A stretch of DNA of 33,456 nucleotides. It comes from an uncultured Saprospiraceae bacterium (lineage in GTDB: Bacteria; Bacteroidota; Bacteroidia; Chitinophagales; Saprospiraceae). Of the stretch, positions 26,550-33,456 are shown in pieces (position 1 is the stretch's first letter; the number at the start of each line of letters is the position of its first letter). The translations under genes and the position numbers were made by a program. The notes beneath the pieces are model-generated. The model did no database searches. It was not told the DNA's origin and saw only the letters and a list, made by a program, of their open reading frames with translations. The stretch lies in contig CALLWB010000135.1 in the NCBI GenBank assembly GCA_938016265.1, positions 1 to 33,456 on the forward strand. The letters are read 5' to 3'.

Positions 26550-27215
26550 ATGAAATTTTACCCAGTAGAGGACGATTTGATTCAGCAATTACAATTCACA
26601 GTCAATAGTCTGTGTGTAGAGGCGTTGTATCACCGATACTCGAAAAAGGTTTATCAGAAATGTTTGAAAATGACAAAGTCAGGAGACGATGCATACGACT
26701 TAAGTCAAGAGGTATGGATAAAAGTCATGAAGAATATTTCCAAATTCCAGCATAAATGCCACTATTCCACCTGGATATATTCTATCACCCACAATCACTG
26801 CATCGACCACCTTCGAAAAACAGCCAACAAAAAAAATCAGAAGTACAAGTATATCAACAACTCTAACAATGAGACGTTGACAATCCCAGACAACGTTTTT
26901 GAAAGGGTAAATGCCGAAAACAAAGATCATGTTTACGACATGATTCTTGAATTTAGCCAAAACGACAAACTACAAATCCTTTGGTTGAAATACGGCCAGG
27001 GGATGACCGTGAAAAAAATTGCCGAGCAGATGGGCATTAGCCACTCGGCTGTCAAAATGCGAATTCAAAGAGCAAAAACTACTTTCCGAAAAGAGATGCG
27101 AGAAGAGATGAAACAACGTAAACTCCTGCCTGGACAAGGAGAACTTGATTTCTTATCCCTAAATTCCAATTCGAAGAGCAATTCAAAAACAGAGGGGATA
27201 GAAAAGAAAGAATAG
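26550..27215 (+). CDS. ECF-type RNA polymerase sigma factor
   Basis: This 221-residue sigma-70 family protein has only regions 2 and 4, as in extracytoplasmic function (ECF) sigma factors. Region 2 spans about 24-90, with ALYHRYSKKVYQKCLK and YDLSQEVWIKVMKNISKF. Region 4 spans about 125-180, with LWLKYGQGMTVKKIAEQMGISHSAVKMRIQRAK. A charged tail of about 40 residues makes it somewhat longer than usual. No anti-sigma factor or SusC/SusD pair is adjacent, which is atypical for Bacteroidota ECF loci. It lies upstream of the secreted lyase-like gene, and regulation of that gene is possible but not shown. Confidence 0.92.
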   Translation: MKFYPVEDDLIQQLQFTVNSLCVEALYHRYSKKVYQKCLKMTKSGDDAYDLSQEVWIKVMKNISKFQHKCHYSTWIYSITHNHCIDHLRKTANKKNQKYKYINNSNNETLTIPDNVFERVNAENKDHVYDMILEFSQNDKLQILWLKYGQGMTVKKIAEQMGISHSAVKMRIQRAKTTFRKEMREEMKQRKLLPGQGELDFLSLNSNSKSNSKTEGIEKKE

Positions 27216-27328
27216 ACTCGCTGGCTTACTTGTATAATCAGAACATTTGTTGGTTCTTATTGAATCCATTGATATTGGTGCACGGAATATTTAGAACTTT
27301 TTTGCATCATATATGTCAGATTCAACTT

Positions 27329-27358
27329 TTTGAAAAAGTAAAATGTTTCCTATCTTAG
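27329..27358 (+). promoter_or_regulatory. Possible promoter of the lyase-like gene
   Basis: TTTG (27329-27332) is followed after 18 nt by TATCTTAG (27351-27358), one mismatch from TAnnTTTG. It would give a leader of about 120 nt before the ATG at 27486. Confidence 0.4.
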
Positions 27359-27485
27359 TTTACTTAATCGACTGACCCTCACGATTATTTCCCAAAATAA
27401 TAATTAACAATTGGCAACGTATTCTTTAAGTGATTTGAAAGTCGTCAAATCTCTTAGAAAAATCGTTCATAACAATGTCCTTTTT

Positions 27486-30400
27486 ATGGAAAAATTCCTC
27501 CTCCTGATTGGTATCGTTTTTTATATAAACGCATCTTTGCAGGCGCAAAGTACACCTGTCTGGGATCAGTTTGTCCAAGCTAAAGAAACGGGCACCGAAC
27601 CAACCTTGCCAGATTTTTCCTATGCCGGATATAACTATTCAGAATCTGACTTGCCAGATATAAGTAGCTGGCCAATCTTTGATGTTACCTTATATGGGGC
27701 TACTCCCAATGATGGCTCTTATGATGACGCTCAGGTTCAAGCTGCAATAGATGCAGCAGAGGCTAATGGAATAGGAATAGTTTTTTTTCCTCCAGGTAAA
27801 TTTTTATTTAGTCCGGCCAATTACGCTGGGGAAATTTACATCAACAGTTCTAATGTTGTATTGAAAGGATCTGGAGCTGGACCCGGCGGAACGGAGTTTT
27901 ATGTAGAAGAAAAGAATACGAACAATTGGAAGTTCGAATTTACTCCAAACGGATCAACTTACGGTACAAAAGGAACAGCAATCACCAGTGAAGCCAAAAG
28001 AGAAACCTTCGAAATTGAGGTAGCAGATGCAGCTGATTTGCAGGAAGGCCAACGAATTATCATTCGATCCAAGAATGCCGCCAATTATTCATTAGACTAT
28101 TTTGCACCAAGAATCCTGCTACCAGAATGGACACAGGTGAATAACAATTTTTTCCTAGCAGAAATTCACAGCATTCAATCCATTTGCGGCAATACAGTCA
28201 CCCTTAGGGAACCATTGCATATTACAATAAAACCAAGTCTTGCAGAATTTTATATCTATACCTTCAACCACCTTGAGGAGGTCGGCGTAGAAGACATTAA
28301 ATTTACCGGCGGTTGGCTGGACTATCCTGAATCATTTCAACATCATAAAGATCAAATACATGACTACGGTTGGCAAGGTCTTCGGTTTAGTAATGTGTTT
28401 AATGGCTGGGTGAAAAATTGTGTTTTCAGTAGTTGGAATCGTGCAGTTTCAATAAAAAGTAGCTCGATGGTCACACTAGACAGTTTGCTGTTTACTGGAA
28501 AAAAAGGTCATTTTGGACCCGCTACCAGTGGGACTTATGGAGTGTTAATAAAAAATAGTGAAGACGATGCCGATAATCACCACGGAGTAGGCCTGGCCCA
28601 ATATTGTACCGGTACCGTCTATCAAAACTATCAATTGACGGGGGATAATCATCAAATTGATTCGCATGGATCTTGTCCATATTCCAATTTGTATGACAAT
28701 GTAAAAGGCGGCTATATGTTTAATAATGGTGGGGCAACTCAAAATTTACCAAATCACGGAAGGGACTTTGTTTTTTGGAATTTTGAGCTGGCGGATGGGC
28801 CTTCCACCTACGATTTTTGGGCGCCGACAATGCCTGGAAGCACCGGCAGGCACTTTTATGTGGATCCTATTTTTGTTGGTCTTCATGGAGATCCGGTAAC
28901 GCTCATAAATGCTGGACTAAATGAATCTCAAAATACTCCTGTACAACCCGCTTCCTTGTTTGATGCTCAGCTAGACCTACGGTTGAATGCACCGGATTTT
29001 GATCTGGATAGAATCCCCGACGCTATCGATGAAGATGATGATAATGATGGGATCCTGGACATTGTAGAAGGAACCAATGATTTTGATCTGGATGGAATGC
29101 CAAATCATCAAGACCTCGACAGTGATAACGACAACTGTTTTGATGCCATAGAAGGTGATGGTAATTATTCACTTTCCGAATTGACAAGCTTTGGAACCAT
29201 CAATCTGGCAGTAAACTCAAAGGGCGTATTCTGTGGGGCAGGTCAACAAATAGGCAATGCACAAAATGCAAATGAAGTCGATTGCTGCACAGAATATGGT
29301 ATTGATGAAGATCAAGACGGAATCCGTTTTTTCTGTGATTTGGATGATGATAATGATGGTATAAAAAATCAAGAGGAGATGACCTGTGGCCCAGATACAG
29401 AATTTACCTTTCAGGGATATTCACACTATAACAAGGTCGCACGATGGGCAGTAAGCAATGGAACTTATGCTGGAATATTCACAGCGATAACAAATAACCC
29501 AACTGGCCCCTGGTTGAATCAGACACCCATCAGTACCAATTTTATTCGAGTTAAATTTGAAGAATCTTCACAGGAAATTTATACTTATTATCAAGGAGAC
29601 GAAATACTGGGAGAGGTAATGATGCAATTAAAATCAATAGGTTCTTCTACAAGATTAGTATTCACCGGGGAAAATGAAGTGGTCGATAATTCAGGATTAT
29701 TTGGTTTGAATGCTGTCGGTAATACGCTTTCTCCTGGAGATGTTTTTCCCATCAATACAGGTGATGAACTTAGAGATAACAATGTAGGAGAAATCCTATT
29801 TAAAATTAGGGATTATAATGCCGCAGGACATCATTTTAAGGTACTCCTAAATTCAGATTCCCCATACACAGGACTAGCTGAATATCACTTCAAACTTAAA
29901 ACGGATTGCGATACAGACAATGACCTGATTCCCAATCACCTGGATACGGACTCCGACAATGACGGCTGCCCGGATGCCATTGAAGGAGGAGCTGCTTACT
30001 ACCCAGTCTTATTAACCAATGACGCACTATGTGCAGATTCAAGTTGTGTAGATGCCAACGGTATCCCAACTTTACCAGATATAAATGGAGCTACAGTACC
30101 ACAAACCATTGGGTTAAGCCAGGACAGTCTAAGTCAGCCTGAACATAACAATGATGGCGTTTCTATATGTGCTGGTGCCCGAATCATTCAATTTGAGTTA
30201 ATCGATGCAAACACGGATCAAGTGCTACGCACGCTTAACTCAGGGGACACAATCGATCTGACAACAGACGGAGAACAGCTCAATATGCTTGTGTTTGTAG
30301 GTAGTGTGGTTGGGAGTGTCCGATTCGATTTTGATGGTGTCATCAATTACCGAATAGAAAATACATCCCCGTACACCATAGACGATGTGATTGGAGGGGA

Positions 30401-31187
30401 TTATCAACCATGGACTCCAACCCTTGGTTTGCACAGCTTAACGGCAAATGCTTTCTCTGGAGCTGGAGCCACAGGTACGTTATTGGATGGTTTAACCATC
30501 GACTTCCATGTTGTACGCAGCATTCCATTGGATCTTCGCGTGTGCCTGGAAGGTCCTATGGACTTGATCACCCAAACGATGAATGGCTCCTTGCTACAGT
30601 TGGATCTTTTGCCACCTGTTCAGCCATATGGCCAAGCCCCATGGAATTATTTTGGAACAGAAGGATGGGCTTCCTCCGAGTATCCGTCAACGGCTATCGA
30701 TTGGGTAATGGTCTCGTTCAGAACGGACCTTGCTAAAAGCACAGAAGTCACCGCTACTGCAGCTTTACTGCTCAATGATGGGGCACTGATGTTTGCTAAT
30801 CCACGCACGCTGCTAACATCAATGGGCAGTTCATTTTACATCGTTATCCAGCATAGAAATCATATGGGGATCTTATCTCCAGTACTGGTGTCGCCAGCAA
30901 ATGGTCAATTGACATACGACTTTTGCCTTGAAAACAGTTACCAGCTTGGCTCAGGACAAAAGGAATTGGCTCCTGGTCTTTGGGTAATGTATGCTGGTGA
31001 TGGCAATCAGGTTGATGATCTTATTGGCTATGATGTCAATGGAATGGATAACATAGGTTGGAATGTTCAAAACGGTCTTTTTGATCTTTACAGCTTATTC
31101 GATTACAACTTCGACGGAGATGTCAACGGGATGGATAAAATTTTGTGGAGTATTAATAATGGAATATATTCGGCAATAGAGAAATAA
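27486..31187 (+). CDS. Large secreted pectate-lyase-like protein with TSP3 repeats and dockerin-type C-terminus
   Basis: The frame extends upstream to a TTG at 27411, but ATG 27486 starts a proper signal peptide (MEKFLLLIGIVFYINASLQAQ), giving 1233 residues. The N-terminal ~500 residues look like a right-handed beta-helix of the pectate-lyase superfamily: FDVTLYGATPNDGSYDDAQV and IVFFPPGKFLF (about 65-105), then VLKGSGAGPGGTEFY. Acidic thrombospondin type 3 calcium repeats follow (DEDDDNDGILD, DLDSDNDNCFDAIEGDG, DTDSDNDGCPDAIEGG), separated by beta-rich inserts. From about residue 1015 the protein carries the module shared with the endonuclease I protein, ending in two dockerin-like loops (last loop DYNFDGDVNGMDK). 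A role on surface polysaccharide is inferred; no catalytic residues could be assigned. Confidence 0.88.
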   Translation: MEKFLLLIGIVFYINASLQAQSTPVWDQFVQAKETGTEPTLPDFSYAGYNYSESDLPDISSWPIFDVTLYGATPNDGSYDDAQVQAAIDAAEANGIGIVFFPPGKFLFSPANYAGEIYINSSNVVLKGSGAGPGGTEFYVEEKNTNNWKFEFTPNGSTYGTKGTAITSEAKRETFEIEVADAADLQEGQRIIIRSKNAANYSLDYFAPRILLPEWTQVNNNFFLAEIHSIQSICGNTVTLREPLHITIKPSLAEFYIYTFNHLEEVGVEDIKFTGGWLDYPESFQHHKDQIHDYGWQGLRFSNVFNGWVKNCVFSSWNRAVSIKSSSMVTLDSLLFTGKKGHFGPATSGTYGVLIKNSEDDADNHHGVGLAQYCTGTVYQNYQLTGDNHQIDSHGSCPYSNLYDNVKGGYMFNNGGATQNLPNHGRDFVFWNFELADGPSTYDFWAPTMPGSTGRHFYVDPIFVGLHGDPVTLINAGLNESQNTPVQPASLFDAQLDLRLNAPDFDLDRIPDAIDEDDDNDGILDIVEGTNDFDLDGMPNHQDLDSDNDNCFDAIEGDGNYSLSELTSFGTINLAVNSKGVFCGAGQQIGNAQNANEVDCCTEYGIDEDQDGIRFFCDLDDDNDGIKNQEEMTCGPDTEFTFQGYSHYNKVARWAVSNGTYAGIFTAITNNPTGPWLNQTPISTNFIRVKFEESSQEIYTYYQGDEILGEVMMQLKSIGSSTRLVFTGENEVVDNSGLFGLNAVGNTLSPGDVFPINTGDELRDNNVGEILFKIRDYNAAGHHFKVLLNSDSPYTGLAEYHFKLKTDCDTDNDLIPNHLDTDSDNDGCPDAIEGGAAYYPVLLTNDALCADSSCVDANGIPTLPDINGATVPQTIGLSQDSLSQPEHNNDGVSICAGARIIQFELIDANTDQVLRTLNSGDTIDLTTDGEQLNMLVFVGSVVGSVRFDFDGVINYRIENTSPYTIDDVIGGDYQPWTPTLGLHSLTANAFSGAGATGTLLDGLTIDFHVVRSIPLDLRVCLEGPMDLITQTMNGSLLQLDLLPPVQPYGQAPWNYFGTEGWASSEYPSTAIDWVMVSFRTDLAKSTEVTATAALLLNDGALMFANPRTLLTSMGSSFYIVIQHRNHMGILSPVLVSPANGQLTYDFCLENSYQLGSGQKELAPGLWVMYAGDGNQVDDLIGYDVNGMDNIGWNVQNGLFDLYSLFDYNFDGDVNGMDKILWSINNGIYSAIEK

Positions 31188-31294
31188 ATAAGGCTGCCTA
31201 ACCAGATAAATCCCTGAAATAAGGTACTTTTGCTGAAAGGAAAAACATAGAAATCACTTATTTCAGGAATCCTATAAATATTTACTAAGTTCTA

Positions 31295-31325
31295 TTTGAA
31301 TTACCGAATCAAATTCATATCTTTG
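31295..31325 (+). promoter_or_regulatory. Bacteroidota-type promoter of rplU-rpmA
   Basis: TTTG (31295-31298), a 19-nt spacer, then TATCTTTG (31318-31325) match the Bacteroidota housekeeping consensus TTTG-N19-21-TAnnTTTG exactly. The ATG of rplU is 36 nt further on. Confidence 0.8.
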
Positions 31326-31360
31326 CAGTCAATTTTTTCGGAAAATAAATACAAGAAATA

Positions 31361-31669
31361 ATGTACGCAATAGTAAAGATTGCCGGTCAGCAATTCAAAG
31401 TAGAGCAAGATCAAGAGATTTTTGTTCACCAATTAGATGCAGCTGAAGGAGATAAAGTAACTTTTGACGAAGTACTTTTATTAGACAAAGACGGTGACGT
31501 TTCTGTTGGGACACCAACTATCGCTTCTGCATCTGTAGGAGCAACAGTTTTGGGACACCAAAAAGGAGACAAAGTAATCGTTTTTAAGAAAAAACGCCGT
31601 AAAGGATATCAAGTAAAGAATGGCCACCGCCAGTCTTTTACCAAAATTAAAATAGACAGCATCGCTTAA
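31361..31669 (+). CDS. rplU: 50S ribosomal protein L21
   Basis: This 102-residue L21 binds 23S rRNA in the large subunit. It begins MYAIVKIAGQQFKVEQDQ and ends with the basic KKKRRKGYQVKNGHRQSFTKIKI stretch typical of the family. The length is standard, without the C-terminal extension that some Bacteroidota L21 proteins carry. It is the first gene of the rplU-rpmA operon and is preceded by a clear promoter. Confidence 0.97.
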   Translation: MYAIVKIAGQQFKVEQDQEIFVHQLDAAEGDKVTFDEVLLLDKDGDVSVGTPTIASASVGATVLGHQKGDKVIVFKKKRRKGYQVKNGHRQSFTKIKIDSIA

Positions 31670-31712
31670 GATATTGTCAAACTAATATTGAATACGTAAA
31701 ATTTTATAGAAA

Positions 31713-32510
31713 ATGGCACATAAGAAAGGAGCCGGTAGTTCGAATAACGGTCGCGACTCAGAAAGTAAAAGACTTGGTGTAAAAATGTTCGGTAGTCAAC
31801 TTGTAACTGCTGGAAATATCATCGTTCGTCAAAGAGGAACCAAATTTCACCCTGGTACTCACGTTGGAATTGGTAGAGATCACACGCTTTTTGCGTTGGT
31901 TGACGGTACAATTGAGTTTCGAAAAGGATTCAAAAGAAGAACATTCGTTCATATCAATCCTACTGACGATGCTTTAGCCGAATTGGCAAAAAGAGCGGAA
32001 GCAAGAGCAAACAGAGTTTCTAAGGTGAAAACTGAAAAAGTTCCTGCAGAATCGCTTCCTGAAAACCAAAAGAAAGCTAAGCCTAAAAAGGAGAAAGCTC
32101 CTAAGAAAGAAAAAGCGCCTAAGGCAGAAAAGCCAGCTGTTGAAGAAACTCCAATCGTAAAAGAGGAAGTTAAAGCACCAGTCGAAGCGACTAAGCTTGC
32201 TGACATTCCAGTTGTGGAAGAAACTCCAGCTGTTGAAGAGGCTCCTGCCGCAGAAGCTAAAAAAGACGATCTTAAGAAAATCGAAGGAATCGGCCCTTTC
32301 TTTGAAAGCCTCTTGAATGATGCTGGGATTACAACGTACGAACAGCTGAAAAACTCAGAACGTGACACCCTCAAAGAAATCATCGATGCGGCTGGCCCTG
32401 ACTACAGAATGCATGAGCCAGAAACTTGGCCTTATCAGGCTGGACTAGCATACCGAGGCGAATGGAAGAAGCTACAAGACTACATTCACTTCATGACGGG
32501 TCGCAACTAA
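31713..32510 (+). CDS. rpmA: 50S ribosomal protein L27 with long C-terminal extension
   Basis: Residues 1-84 are a normal L27 ([27 protein letters not shown]...), whose N-terminus reaches the peptidyl transferase centre. A Lys/Glu/Pro/Ala-rich linker follows (about 85-182), with repeated KKEKAPK and VEETP motifs. A C-terminal helix-hairpin-helix-like domain (about 184-265) contains [17 protein letters not shown], a TTYEQL helix and [14 protein letters not shown]. The total of 265 residues is about three times the usual ~85. To my knowledge such KIEGIGP domains occur as extensions on some Bacteroidota ribosomal proteins; here it is on L27. The role is unknown, with RNA or DNA binding likely. 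It lies 43 nt after rplU. Confidence 0.95.
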   Translation: MAHKKGAGSSNNGRDSESKRLGVKMFGSQLVTAGNIIVRQRGTKFHPGTHVGIGRDHTLFALVDGTIEFRKGFKRRTFVHINPTDDALAELAKRAEARANRVSKVKTEKVPAESLPENQKKAKPKKEKAPKKEKAPKAEKPAVEETPIVKEEVKAPVEATKLADIPVVEETPAVEEAPAAEAKKDDLKKIEGIGPFFESLLNDAGITTYEQLKNSERDTLKEIIDAAGPDYRMHEPETWPYQAGLAYRGEWKKLQDYIHFMTGRN

Positions 32511-32530
32511 CAAACCGACCTAAAGCATTG

Positions 32531-32556
32531 AAGCCTCCTTCGTGGAGGCTTTTTTG
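32531..32556 (+). terminator. Rho-independent terminator of the rplU-rpmA operon
   Basis: AAGCCTCC (32531-32538) and GGAGGCTT (32544-32551) form a perfect 8-bp stem around TTCGT, followed by T residues. It is the last feature that can be assigned to the Bacteroidota part. Confidence 0.9.
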
Positions 32557-32701
32557 TGCCCTGCTTATCTGATTTACCGCGTAACTAGACGAGCTGCTTT
32601 GCAATTATTTTAAATGTCAAAATCAACGTGATAGGATTCGTAGTTGAAACAAAATTATAAACCCCTACGTTTCAAATAATTACAATAAGCAAGGAACAAC
32701 C

Positions 32702-33163
32702 ATGATAAAACTTATCCTGCTCACACTATGCATCACCTTCGGCTTATCCCAAGCGGCCCACGCTAAGATTTATAAATGGACCGATAAAGAAGGCAAAGTT
32801 CACTACTCTGCAACACCACCGAAAGACACCAAAACCAAAGCAGAAGAGATCGAAGACAAAATCAAATTTAATATTGGCAAAGCTCAACCGACCACAACAC
32901 ACCATGTTGCTGTCAAGAAAACATCAAAAACCGAACAAGAAAAAAATAAGATCAAAGCATCCCAAGAAAAATATAAAGACGATAAATCACAAGCGAGAAT
33001 AGCGTATTGCAATGGCCTAAAAAGAAACATTCACACGCTTCAAGCCAACAAAAACGTTAACATTGCCGAAAAAGGAAAGCTCAAACCACTGAGTAGCACA
33101 GAAAAAGCCGCACGCCTCGCCAAAGAGAAAAGCAACCTTGAGAAAAACTGCGCAGGCTTGTAA
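32702..33163 (+). CDS. DUF4124-domain exported protein
   Basis: This 153-residue protein has a Sec signal peptide (MIKLILLTLCITFGLSQAAHA, cleaved before Lys22) and then the DUF4124 signature KIYKWTDKEGKVHYSATPP (22-40). A charged Lys/Glu-rich region follows, probably helical (50-110), and a C-terminal section with two cysteines (near 102 and 150). DUF4124 proteins are characteristic of Gammaproteobacteria and Betaproteobacteria; their function is unknown. The start has a good Shine-Dalgarno (AAGGA, 7 nt before ATG), unlike the genes to the left. Together with proS it marks the foreign tail of the window. Confidence 0.88.
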   Translation: MIKLILLTLCITFGLSQAAHAKIYKWTDKEGKVHYSATPPKDTKTKAEEIEDKIKFNIGKAQPTTTHHVAVKKTSKTEQEKNKIKASQEKYKDDKSQARIAYCNGLKRNIHTLQANKNVNIAEKGKLKPLSSTEKAARLAKEKSNLEKNCAGL

Positions 33164-33185
33164 AAATCTTCGATCCCCCTCATTC

Positions 33186-33259
33186 GCTCAGCAGCACTTT
33201 CTGATTAATTGAAATCGCAGTATACTAGCCGACCAATATCAATCAGAAGCCTGCTGAGC
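33186..33259. repeat. Inverted repeat flanking the proS promoter
   Basis: GCTCAGCAG (33186-33194) pairs with CTGCTGAGC (33251-33259), and TTCTGATT (33199-33206) pairs with AATCAGAA (33241-33248). The two nested arms enclose a -10-like TATACT (33221-33226) upstream of proS. Confidence 0.55.
33221..33226 (+). promoter_or_regulatory. Possible sigma-70 -10 element of proS
   Basis: TATACT is a one-mismatch match to TATAAT and lies 37 nt before the proS ATG. The -35 region 17 nt upstream (TTTCTG) is a poor match to TTGACA. Confidence 0.4.
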
Positions 33260-33263
33260 AATC

Positions 33264-33456
33264 ATGAAAGTATCCCACTTCCCAATATCCACCTTGCGAG
33301 ACACTCCTGCTGATGCAGAAGTGATTAGTCACCAGCTAATGCTAAAAGCTGGCATGATCAAACGGATTGCATCAGGCCTTTACACGTGGTCGCCCCTAGG
33401 GCTATTGGTGCTGCGTAAAGTTGAAAAGGTGGTGCGCGAAGAGATGAATCGCGCGG
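33264..33456 (+). CDS. proS: Proline--tRNA ligase, bacterial long type, 5' part
   Basis: The first 64 codons of prolyl-tRNA synthetase are visible before the window ends. ProS charges tRNA-Pro with proline. The N-terminus has the highly conserved [19 protein letters not shown] (14-32) and [19 protein letters not shown] (36-54) of the long bacterial-type enzyme of Proteobacteria. Bacteroidota usually carry the shorter archaeal/eukaryotic-type enzyme, which lacks this N-terminus. It is therefore strong evidence that this end of the window derives from a gammaproteobacterium. Confidence 0.93.
   Translation, partial: MKVSHFPISTLRDTPADAEVISHQLMLKAGMIKRIASGLYTWSPLGLLVLRKVEKVVREEMNRA

Noticed and set aside
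27411-27485. TTG start 25 codons upstream of the lyase-like gene
   Set aside because: The ATG at 27486 begins a proper signal peptide; the extra N-terminal residues would bury it behind a charged segment.
31949-32383. Minus-strand 144-residue frame opposite the L27 extension
   Set aside because: It is the reverse of a repetitive Lys/Glu/Ala/Pro-coding region, which yields an artificial Ser/Phe/Ala-rich frame.

Overview
The window is mostly a chromosome segment from a Bacteroidota bacterium, probably a relative of the Saprospiraceae. Evidence: a type IX secretion (T9SS) C-terminal tail, lipoproteins, a Bacteroidota-type promoter (TTTG-N19-TAnnTTTG) before rplU, weak ribosome binding sites, and an L27 protein carrying a C-terminal helix-hairpin-helix extension. 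The last ~0.9 kb (a DUF4124 protein gene and the start of a long bacterial-type proS) looks gammaproteobacterial. A chimeric join or a very recent transfer should be suspected between about 32556 and 32700.

Layout. (1) Positions 1-10961, minus strand: nine tandem paralogous genes of unknown function, called A8 to A0 here in transcription order. The eight complete copies encode ~400-440 residue proteins with a short cytosolic N-terminus, a two-helix membrane hairpin, a bacterial PH-like segment, and a conserved ~220-residue C-terminal module (NPxxSxFxxSxE, GDxxFDxxFFLxTDNxELL, CxWTFG, DQxDVLDFQLL). A0, cut by the left edge, has lost the membrane hairpin. (2) 11087-12325, minus strand: an AHSA1/SRPBCC protein and uracil-DNA glycosylase. 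(3) 12572-17544, plus strand: clpB, a MoxR-like AAA+ ATPase and its von Willebrand factor A partner. (4) 17545-20613: AT-rich spacer with a possible 31-residue membrane peptide, a TlpA-like lipoprotein and a NUMOD4/HNH protein. (5) 20641-31187: secreted proteins (a beta-propeller T9SS cargo, a secreted endonuclease I, a large pectate-lyase-like protein), a broken fragment of a fourth secreted protein, a small lipoprotein and an ECF sigma factor. (6) 31361-32510: the rplU-rpmA ribosomal operon. (7) 32702-33456: the gammaproteobacterial-looking tail.

The best candidate for an undescribed system is the nine-gene array. Five of its genes are translationally coupled (overlaps or gaps of -4, 0, -4 and +1 nt), all but A0 keep the membrane hairpin, and two neighbours (A1/A2) show patchy near-identity suggesting recent duplication or gene conversion. 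This fits co-expressed, diversifying subunits of a membrane-associated assembly, but nothing in the sequence fixes the function. A second theme is a shared ~220-residue C-terminal module ending in dockerin-like calcium loops. It occurs on the secreted endonuclease, on the lyase-like protein and in the broken fragment, and may serve as an alternative export or anchoring tail.
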